A DNA stretch of 64,000 nt, from contig DAIOKN010000002.1 in NCBI GenBank assembly GCA_036756705.1, positions 1-64,000 on the forward strand. Direction: 5' to 3'. Of the stretch, positions 57,903-64,000 are shown piece after piece; positions within the stretch are counted from its first letter, which is position 1, and each line of letters begins with the position of its first letter. The notes below the pieces were generated by a model. The model was not told where the DNA came from. It searched no databases and worked only from the letters and a program-made list of their open reading frames with translations. The position numbers and the translations under genes are program-made. The stretch is from Caproicibacter sp002399225. Its GTDB lineage: Bacteria; Bacillota; Clostridia; Oscillospirales; Acutalibacteraceae.

Positions 57903-59179
57903 GCTTCCACCCCGCTTCCTTCCAGGCAATAAACGGTATCCAGCGTAATCTTGCGGGCAGCATTCATAACCTCTTCGCGTGCGACAGCCTGAACCAATTC
58001 CGCTTCATTTTCTGGCGATTTTACATTTGGCCGAAAGGCCTGAGAAAGGTACCAGGCTTCCAGCCCATCAAGGGAATCGGAAAGGGTCCTGTAGCTGTTG
58101 CACAGGCTCAGTTTTGCCGCAGACAGCTCGCTGCCATCAAAATTACCGTTTCGGACTTCCTCCAGCTGGCGGAGGATCTCCTGTTCAGCGTGGCTGATAT
58201 TTTTTGTTTCCACGCCGCTTTGGACCAGCATGAGTCCCTTGATAGGGTTGTACATAGAACTGCAGTAATAGCAGAGGCTCAGCTTTTCACGGACATTTAA
58301 AAACAGTTTAGAATTTGGAGTTCCGCCATACAGCGCACTGAAAAGCTTCATGGCGGGAACTCCACTGTCCGGTTCCGCACAGTCCGTGCGGAACCCCATA
58401 ACCAGCTTAGACTGCACCACGTCCATTTTTTCGCTGACCCTGTTAACTTCTGACGCCTTCGGGATCGTCGTGTTTGGGCAATTCACACTATCGGTCCGCG
58501 CAAGGTTCTGAAATGCCGCATAAAAATCGTGGTAAATGGGCTCCGGATCGCAGTCCCCCAGAACCATGATCTCCACTCTTGCCCTGTGGATTAGATTTGT
58601 CCATGCCTGCGTCAGTCCCTCCCGCGTCAAGTTCTGAAGCTGCTGGCGGGTTCCGCAGCGGCCGATTCCATATGGTTCTTTGGCACACATCAGCCGCTCG
58701 CATTTCAACTTGGAATAGACTCTTTTATCATTAAATTCGGAATCTAACATTTCAATCAGCTGGCGCTTCTCCTGCTCAAAGCTCTGAATGGGAAAAGCGC
58801 CGTTTTCAAACGGCGGATCAAAGATGATGCTGCACAGAAGCTTGGCCAGTTCCGCCGAGATGCTTTCGCCATGCAAAGAGTAATGGTCGGCAATCCCGGA
58901 AGCGGAAACGGACAAGACCTGGGCATCCCCTAATTTTTGCACATCCGCATCCAGCACAGCACCGTAAAGCTCTGCCAGATGCTCATTCAGTTTTGTAAAA
59001 TCCGGATATTTTCTGCTGGCCCGACTCAGCAAAAAAGGGAGGATCGAATTTGCAGAAACGGTTTTTTCCGTTAAAGGCCATAAAAAATGAACCGACATGC
59101 GGATTGTTTTAAAGCGCTCATCTCGAATGCTGCAAAAATTTACGCCGTTGCAAACAGACCGCTGTTCAATTCCTGCCAT
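57899..59179 (-). CDS. yfmF: M16 family peptidase-like protein YfmF (inactive partner)
   Basis: A 426-residue M16-fold protein. At the place where the zinc motif is expected there is LPFLLSRASRKYPDFTKL without HxxEH, so it is the non-catalytic partner of YfmH. The C-terminal half has the usual YGGTPNSKLFLNVREKLSLCYYCSS pattern. The start is uncertain: the ATG at 59179 is 12 bases after GGAG, while an ATG four codons earlier lacks a site. First gene of the conserved block down to recN. Confidence 0.88.
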   Translation of the reverse strand: MAGIEQRSVCNGVNFCSIRDERFKTIRMSVHFLWPLTEKTVSANSILPFLLSRASRKYPDFTKLNEHLAELYGAVLDADVQKLGDAQVLSVSASGIADHYSLHGESISAELAKLLCSIIFDPPFENGAFPIQSFEQEKRQLIEMLDSEFNDKRVYSKLKCERLMCAKEPYGIGRCGTRQQLQNLTREGLTQAWTNLIHRARVEIMVLGDCDPEPIYHDFYAAFQNLARTDSVNCPNTTIPKASEVNRVSEKMDVVQSKLVMGFRTDCAEPDSGVPAMKLFSALYGGTPNSKLFLNVREKLSLCYYCSSMYNPIKGLMLVQSGVETKNISHAEQEILRQLEEVRNGNFDGSELSAAKLSLCNSYRTLSDSLDGLEAWYLSQAFRPNVKSPENEAELVQAVAREEVMNAARKITLDTVYCLEGSGVEA

Positions 59180-59221
59180 ATTAAATTTCATCTCCAAAAC
59201 AGATTCGGTGAAACAAAGATT

Positions 59222-59230
59222 ATTATATCA
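59222..59230 (-). promoter_or_regulatory. Extended -10 promoter of the yfmF-recN block
   Basis: Minus-strand TGATATAAT, about 42 bases upstream of the yfmF start, with no good -35 box. Confidence 0.5.
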
Positions 59231-59292
59231 CAGTTCAACCGTTTAGAAAAGGACGATTGCATGAAATTTAAAGGAGCAAAAACGGGCTGGTC

Positions 59293-59321
59293 TTGCCGAT
59301 TTTTAAAAGCGGTGATATAAT
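59293..59321 (+). promoter_or_regulatory. Promoter of the DMT transporter gene
   Basis: TTGCCG (59293-59298), 17-base spacer, TATAAT (59316-59321), 42 bases upstream of the start codon. Confidence 0.7.
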
Positions 59322-59363
59322 TTTTTATAAATTTATGCTGAATTTTAGGATAGAGGTGCCATT

Positions 59364-60269
59364 TTGAAACTTTTTCGAAATCGATCCCTTACCGCCGAGT
59401 TGGGGATTGTGCTGGTCACTATGATATGGGGAAGCAGTTTTGTCGTTGTAAAAAGCGCTGCAGACTCCATTCCTCCCGCGACGATTATCACCCTTCGATT
59501 CGGCATTGCGGCGGTTTTGCTTTGTCTTTTCTTTTTTCGTCGGCTGAAAGAAATCAAATGGTCCCATATCAAGTGGGGGCTACTGATTGGGTTACAAAGC
59601 TTTGTGGCTTATGAGTTACAGACAATGGGTGTGAAATACACGACTGCCGGAAAAAATGCGTTTTTAACTGCGGTCTACTGCGTCATTGTACCATTTCTGT
59701 ACTGGGCCATAAAAAAGCAGAAACCACGTGCTTTTCATTTGATCTCTGCTTTTCTTTGTATGGCCGGCGTTGGGTTTCTTTCCGTCCAAAGAAATTTTTC
59801 CATGAATCCGGGGGATTTGCTCTCCCTCGCATGTGGACTGTTCTTTGCCATACAAATTGTAACCATCGGTATTTTAACCGAAAAGAATGACCCTATACTG
59901 CTCTGTATCACTCAGACGGCCGCTACTGCTCTGTTTGCCCTGCCATTCGCGCTTTTTGCCGAAAAAGCCCCCTCTGCCATGCCGGTGCAGTCCATTTTTC
60001 CTCTGCTTTATCTGGGTGTTGTGGGCACCATGCTGACCACCGTTCTTCAAAATGTCTGCCAAAAATACACCGAACCTTCGAAAGCATCCTTGATCATGTC
60101 CTTAGAATCGGTCTTCGGCACCCTCTGCGGCATTCTCTTTCTGCACGAATCTCTTACTCCCCGGTCTTTCGGCGGATTTCTGCTGATTTTTCTGGCCATT
60201 ATGCTTTCGGAGCGGGGAGATCTTCTTTTTTCTCCTCATAGGAAGCTGAAAACGGGGCAGAACGGTTAG
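59364..60269 (+). CDS. EamA/DMT-superfamily transporter
   Basis: A 301-residue membrane protein with about ten helices made of two EamA repeats. Repeat one begins ELGIVLVTMIWGSSFVVVKS (about 12-31), and repeat two ends PSKASLIMSLESVFGTLCGILFLHESLT (about 232-260), the typical conserved end of EamA domain two. These proteins export or import small metabolites; the substrate cannot be told. The start is TTG at 59364 with GAGGTG five bases upstream. It is a single-gene unit between its own promoter and a terminator. Confidence 0.9.
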   Translation: MKLFRNRSLTAELGIVLVTMIWGSSFVVVKSAADSIPPATIITLRFGIAAVLLCLFFFRRLKEIKWSHIKWGLLIGLQSFVAYELQTMGVKYTTAGKNAFLTAVYCVIVPFLYWAIKKQKPRAFHLISAFLCMAGVGFLSVQRNFSMNPGDLLSLACGLFFAIQIVTIGILTEKNDPILLCITQTAATALFALPFALFAEKAPSAMPVQSIFPLLYLGVVGTMLTTVLQNVCQKYTEPSKASLIMSLESVFGTLCGILFLHESLTPRSFGGFLLIFLAIMLSERGDLLFSPHRKLKTGQNG

Positions 60270-60313
60270 GCTGTTTTTTGGTCGCTTTTCTCCGGCCAAT
60301 CCCGCCAATCCTG

Positions 60314-60343
60314 GCGCCGCTGTAAATGCAGCGGCGCTTTTTT
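60314..60343 (+). terminator. Terminator after the DMT transporter gene
   Basis: GCGCCGCTG (60314-60322) pairs perfectly with CAGCGGCGC (60329-60337) around a 6-base loop, followed by TTTTTT. Confidence 0.92.
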
Positions 60344-60402
60344 GAACCGTAAGTCTCATTCCGCATAATATGGTTAATGGAATCAGAAGGAGGAGGTTCG
60401 AT

Positions 60403-62016
60403 ATGTGTGGAATTGCCGGTTTCTGCAATTACAATGAAGATTTTACGGAAGAAACCCCGTTTCTTGGTCAGCTTGCCCGGCGTATGGGGCACACGCTTCG
60501 GCACCGCGGACCTGATGAAAGCGGGGTTTTTGTTTCAAACCATGCCGCTTTTGCCCATCAGCGGTTTGCAGTGATCGACCCCAAAGGCGGAAAACAGCCG
60601 ATGACCGCCTATGCAGGCGGCTATCGGTACACAATTGTTTATGATGGTGAACTTTACAATGCCGATGAGCTTCGACGTGAATTGGAAACCATCGGCTATC
60701 TTTTTGAGACTAAAAGCGATACGGAAACTTTACTCAAATGCTATATCCACTATGGAGCCGAATGTCCCAAAAAACTGAATGGAATCTTCGCATTTGCCAT
60801 TGACGATGAAAAACGGAACCGCTGTTTTCTCTGCAGGGACCGGTTCGGCGTCAAGCCGCTGTTTTTCACTCAGGCCGACGGACGGCTTGTTTTTGGCTCA
60901 GAGCTTAAGGCGCTGTTTCAATACCCGGGAATCCATCCTGTGTTAGATCGCCAGAGCCTTTGTGAAATTTTTGGTCTTGGCCCCTCTCATACCGCCGGGA
61001 TCGGGGTCCTAAAAGGAATTTACGAAATCAAGCCCGGATATTTTACCCTTTTTAAGTTCACAGGGAATAGCCGGTATTTTCAGCCGACGGCCCTCCAGCC
61101 AGATACCGACAGTCCTTGGGCGGAAAAAATGGCAGAGTACTGCGGAACGAATCACACCGTTCTGAAATGCGATAACCTGAGCCAGGCTGATAAACTCTAC
61201 GACGTAGTCGATGCAAGAGACATGCCTGGCATGGCAGATGTAGATTCCTCTTTCCTGCATTTTTTAAGTCTGGTGAAGAAAGAGCATTCGGTCGCAATCA
61301 GTGGAGACTGCGCTGACGATATTTTCGGCGGCTACCCTTGGTTCTGCCAAAAAAGGCCATGGAAAGCACATTGCTTTCCATGGTCCCACAGCCTTTCCAT
61401 ACGCACGAACTTGATCAAACCGGAAATCAACGATGTGCTCAATGTGGCCGGATATGTTCACCAGCGGTATGAAGAGTCCCTTGCAGAAGTGCCAAAACTG
61501 GAAAACGAGAGTCCCCAGGAGGCGCGCCGCAGAGAGATTTTCTACCTGGATCTCAAGTGGTTTATGAGAACCCTGTTGGAGCGGGACGACCGCATGGGTA
61601 TGGCAAGCGGCCTCGAAGTTCGCATTCCTTATGCGGATCACCGGATTGTGGAGTACGTTTTTAATGTTCCGTGGAATTACAAATGCCATGACGGCGTTGT
61701 GAAAGGCCTGCTCCGGGATGCCGCGCGCCCTTGGCTGCCTGATAAAATCCGGCTGCGCCGAAAATGCCCTTACCCCAAAACATGCAACCCGGCCTTTGAG
61801 CGAATCCTCCGCCGCCGGTTCGATCTGGTGATAAAAGACAGAGAGGAACCCCTTCATCCGCTGATCGATTCCAAAGCGGCAGATCATCTGCTGCATATGA
61901 AATTTGATCCTGACAGACCATGGTTTGGGCAATTGATGGCAGGGACGCAAATGATCGCCTATCTGCTTCAAATCAATTACTGGCTGAAAACATACGAGAT
62001 TGAAATTGAGCTGTAA
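60403..62016 (+). CDS. asnB: Asparagine synthetase B-like protein lacking the PP-loop
   Basis: A 537-residue protein. The N-terminal glutaminase domain is complete: catalytic Cys2 in MCGIAGF, then RHRGPDESG (about 33-41), VYDGELYN (79-86) and GSELKAL (about 165-171). The synthetase domain should begin with the ATP-binding PP-loop SGGxDSS, but residues run from KPGYFTLF (about 217) straight to KFTGNSRYFQP, so some 80 residues seen in relatives are missing in frame. The rest, including ARDMPGMADVDSS and SGDCADDIFGGYPWF, is intact. It should hydrolyse glutamine but not make asparagine. AAGGAGGAGG precedes the ATG. Confidence 0.88.
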   Translation: MCGIAGFCNYNEDFTEETPFLGQLARRMGHTLRHRGPDESGVFVSNHAAFAHQRFAVIDPKGGKQPMTAYAGGYRYTIVYDGELYNADELRRELETIGYLFETKSDTETLLKCYIHYGAECPKKLNGIFAFAIDDEKRNRCFLCRDRFGVKPLFFTQADGRLVFGSELKALFQYPGIHPVLDRQSLCEIFGLGPSHTAGIGVLKGIYEIKPGYFTLFKFTGNSRYFQPTALQPDTDSPWAEKMAEYCGTNHTVLKCDNLSQADKLYDVVDARDMPGMADVDSSFLHFLSLVKKEHSVAISGDCADDIFGGYPWFCQKRPWKAHCFPWSHSLSIRTNLIKPEINDVLNVAGYVHQRYEESLAEVPKLENESPQEARRREIFYLDLKWFMRTLLERDDRMGMASGLEVRIPYADHRIVEYVFNVPWNYKCHDGVVKGLLRDAARPWLPDKIRLRRKCPYPKTCNPAFERILRRRFDLVIKDREEPLHPLIDSKAADHLLHMKFDPDRPWFGQLMAGTQMIAYLLQINYWLKTYEIEIEL

Positions 62017-62048
62017 AAATTCTCTGTTCCACCAAGCTCTCTTTTGCA

Positions 62049-62092
62049 AAAAGAGGCCGATCTGAGCTATAGATGCTCAACCGGCCTCTTTT
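62049..62092. terminator. Bidirectional terminator between asnB and the NlpC/P60-like gene
   Basis: AAAAGAGGCCG (62049-62059) pairs perfectly with CGGCCTCTTTT (62082-62092) around a 22-base loop. It separates two convergent genes. Confidence 0.9.
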
Positions 62093-62097
62093 CATAA

Positions 62098-62781
62098 TCA
62101 CGCAGCAGAATTTGAAGAAGGAACAACCATTGCACCTGTCTGATCAAAGGTATAGACAACCCCGTCAATCGTCCTCGAAGTATCGACAAGATACTGACCG
62201 TTTTCGTAATAATACTGACGCCCTTCAAAGGTCACAAAGCCGTTTTCCGGGTAACTGATCTGTGGAAGCTTAAACCATTGGGTCCAGTGGTATTTACCTC
62301 CGATCACTTTTCCGCACTTCATGTTCTCACCTGTGCAGCGGTTGTCCATTTCTTGGTTGTCGCCTATGTAAACTCCCACATGGCCCGGACTGTAAAGAAT
62401 CAACCCATGAATTCTCGGCAGCGTGGAAGAATCCGAAAGGTTGATCGTTCCGCTGGTCTTTGCGGAGGCCAGCATCGAGCGGGAACTCCCCGCCACCGCA
62501 ACCAGACCCGGCTGCGGATTGCAGTTATCCCCCCGCCACCACAAGTAGGATTTGATGAGTCCGGAACAGTCACTGCAGCGGACACCGCCGACATACTGAC
62601 CGTAATACCCATATCGGTACTGCCAGCTACCCTGGTACGCCTCCACGGCATGTTCTGACAGTCCAACACCCGTTTTGGCTTCCGCGGCGGAAGCGGGAGC
62701 AGAATGGAAAGCAAAAACCCCAAGAAAAACAAAACTTACCAAAAATGCGATTGCCAGACTCATTCCGCGCTTCCAACCCAT
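62098..62781 (-). CDS. Secreted NlpC/P60-like cysteine peptidase
   Basis: A 227-residue exported protein. A signal peptide (about 1-34) has a basic start, a hydrophobic core and a likely cleavage site after APASAAEA. The NlpC/P60 core has the catalytic cysteine in RCSDCSGLIKSYLWW (about 68-82) and the histidine in GHVGVYIGD (about 130-138). The C-terminal part (about 170-227) has aromatic repeats like FEGRQYYYENGQYLV and VYTFDQTGAM, as in cell-wall/choline-binding repeats. It probably cuts or binds peptidoglycan. The start at 62781 has AAAGG nine bases upstream; an ATG seven codons earlier is possible. Confidence 0.85.
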   Translation of the reverse strand: MGWKRGMSLAIAFLVSFVFLGVFAFHSAPASAAEAKTGVGLSEHAVEAYQGSWQYRYGYYGQYVGGVRCSDCSGLIKSYLWWRGDNCNPQPGLVAVAGSSRSMLASAKTSGTINLSDSSTLPRIHGLILYSPGHVGVYIGDNQEMDNRCTGENMKCGKVIGGKYHWTQWFKLPQISYPENGFVTFEGRQYYYENGQYLVDTSRTIDGVVYTFDQTGAMVVPSSNSAA

Positions 62782-62852
62782 CGGATACATCCTTTCTCTC
62801 ATCGTCCTGCTGCTTGATTACGTCCTTTTAATAAGTATTACAAATTGGTAAC

Positions 62853-62881
62853 ATAATATCACATAATCGTAACAGTTGCAA
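62853..62881 (-). promoter_or_regulatory. Promoter of the NlpC/P60-like gene
   Basis: Minus-strand TTGCAA (62876-62881), 17-base spacer, TATTAT (62853-62858), about 70 bases upstream of the start. Confidence 0.7.
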
Positions 62882-62958
62882 CAGAAAAAGGAAGGTCAGG
62901 GAAACTTTGTTTTATTTTCACAAAAATTCGTCAAATAATTTTGTAATATTTACCTCCA

Positions 62959-64000
62959 TTATGATTTCACAGGCTGAAGCAGGTAAGAAACGATTTCCTC
63001 TGTATGCATGGAGCGGGATCCTTTGACCAAAACAGTATCGCCGTGGCGCAGCAAATCCCGCAGCGTTTCACATGCCTGCCGGTTATCCGTGCAAATGCGG
63101 CAGTCCATGCCGGAGCGGACGGAGCGCGCTCCTTTTGCGATCGCGCCGGCCTGCTTTCCAACGGTGACAAGAATATCCACGCCGGAATTGGCGGCAAAGG
63201 CTCCCACGTCGAAGTGAGCTTCCGCAGAGTAATTTCCAAGTTCCAGCATATCCGCCAGCACGGCGATGCGCCTGCCATTCCGGAAAGACCTGAGAACGCC
63301 GAGGCTGCTTTTGGCCGCATCCGGGCTTGAGTTGTAACTGTCGTCAATCACGATAAACCCGTTCGCCCGGCGGATTTGCTGCCGCATGGCAGGCGCCTGG
63401 TAATGCGTAAGCGCCGCGGCCGCGCTGAGAAGCGGCACCCCCAGCCGCTGAGCGACGGCAAGCCCGGCCAGCGCGTTGAGAATATGATGCGTCCCAATCA
63501 TCGGAATCACGACTTCGCCGCGTTCCCCATCCGGTGCAACATAAGAAAATCGAGTGGACTCTCCCACGCTTTCCGCCCGTTCCGCCCGGAAAGAACAGTT
63601 TTGTCCCATTCCATAAAGCACAGTTTCAAATGGAAGTGTATCCGCAAGACCCCGGAGCAATTCGTCGTCCCCATTCAGAAATAAAACGGAGTCGGGATGA
63701 AAGCGGTCGGTAATATGCAGCTTTTCCGCCAAGATATTTTGTCGGCTGCCGAGCTGCTGGATATGAGAAACACCGATATTCGTCATCACCGCGTAATCCG
63801 GTGCGGCGATCTGTGCAAGGCGGCTCATTTCCCCAAATTCGCTCATGCCCATTTCCACCACCGCAACATCATATTCTTCCGACATCCGGCAAAGCGTCAG
63901 GGGCACGCCGATCTGGCTGTTATTGTTTCCGCTGGTTTTCATCACTTTTTTCCCGGCCGAGAGGGCCAGTGCCACCATCTCTTTTGTGGAGGTCTTTCCC
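62959..64000 (-). CDS. murF: UDP-N-acetylmuramoyl-tripeptide--D-alanyl-D-alanine ligase (MurF), 5' part outside window
   Basis: The C-terminal 346 or so codons of MurF, which adds D-Ala-D-Ala to the peptidoglycan precursor. The frame runs off the window end; the last codons visible at the 5' side encode GKTSTKE, the ATP-binding P-loop. Further on come VVEMGMSEFGEM, MIGTHHILNALAG (about 158 residues later) and DDSYNSSPDA, all typical of MurF. The C-terminus carries KGSRSMHTEEIV. The start codon lies beyond 64000. Confidence 0.96.
   Translation of the reverse strand, partial: GKTSTKEMVALALSAGKKVMKTSGNNNSQIGVPLTLCRMSEEYDVAVVEMGMSEFGEMSRLAQIAAPDYAVMTNIGVSHIQQLGSRQNILAEKLHITDRFHPDSVLFLNGDDELLRGLADTLPFETVLYGMGQNCSFRAERAESVGESTRFSYVAPDGERGEVVIPMIGTHHILNALAGLAVAQRLGVPLLSAAAALTHYQAPAMRQQIRRANGFIVIDDSYNSSPDAAKSSLGVLRSFRNGRRIAVLADMLELGNYSAEAHFDVGAFAANSGVDILVTVGKQAGAIAKGARSVRSGMDCRICTDNRQACETLRDLLRHGDTVLVKGSRSMHTEEIVSYLLQPVKS

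Noticed and set aside
1..64000. CRISPR array, rRNA operon, prophage or complete insertion sequence
   Set aside because: No regularly spaced repeats, rRNA sequence, phage structural genes or intact transposase were seen while reading the window.

Overview
The window looks like a chromosomal segment of a spore-forming, anaerobic Clostridia (Firmicutes), most likely a relative of the Oscillospirales/Ruminococcaceae. This is inferred from gene orders typical of Firmicutes: tig-clpP-clpX-lon-ysxC; rplS-lepB-rbgA-rnhB-yraN; yfmF-yfmH-lgt-folD-dxs-tlyA-nadK-argR-recN. Other support comes from the YerC-type TrpR protein, a SpoIVFB-like M50 protease, dapL-type lysine synthesis and a tyrosine T-box. 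No species can be named from sequence alone. Almost all housekeeping genes lie on the minus strand.

Layout. 1-12.9 kb: two tRNAs (Asp partial, Val), yerC, then the protein quality-control block ysxC/lon/clpX/clpP/tig, a phosphoesterase, and the rplS-lepB-lepB-rbgA-rnhB-yraN block with a structured rplS leader, followed by a SpoIVFB-like protease and its membrane partner. 13-20.1 kb: a LUD-domain gene and a defence block (type III restriction-modification res/mod plus a NucS/DUF91-type nuclease fused to a second domain). 20.2-33.1 kb is accessory and visibly decaying. It holds an apparent 215-nt orphan RNA, other strong RNA hairpins, a GT4/nucleotidyltransferase/GH130 glycan cluster, a CIRCE operator with no heat-shock gene behind it, an orphan Phd antitoxin, a carboxyethylornithine-synthase-like gene, a 145-bp MITE-like element, and an esterase/condensation-enzyme/zinc-ribbon membrane protein triad. 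At its edge a broken tyrosine integrase abuts the 3' end of guaA.

33.1-47.1 kb is a biosynthetic block (minus strand, read from high to low coordinates): an ANTAR regulator, dapF, dapL, carA, carB, purC, purF, purB, purA, guaA. It couples lysine/peptidoglycan precursor, carbamoyl-phosphate and purine synthesis. 47.3-59.2 kb holds tyrS with its T-box, then recN, argR, nadK, tlyA, dxs, folD, lgt, yfmH and yfmF. 59.3-64 kb has a DMT transporter, an asparagine synthetase that has lost its ATP-binding PP-loop, a secreted NlpC/P60-type protein and the start-truncated (by the window edge) murF.

A recurrent theme is genes damaged by clean internal deletions rather than point mutations: an alpha/beta hydrolase missing its nucleophile elbow, an SPFH protein with two internal deletions, a manA-like remnant, an integrase fused to a foreign small gene, and asnB. 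The most promising leads for new biology are the orphan RNA region at 20.3-20.75 kb, the condensation/esterase/DUF6320-like triad, the DUF91 fusion beside the type III system, the GH130/GT4/nucleotidyltransferase cluster and the CIRCE promoter without a chaperone gene.
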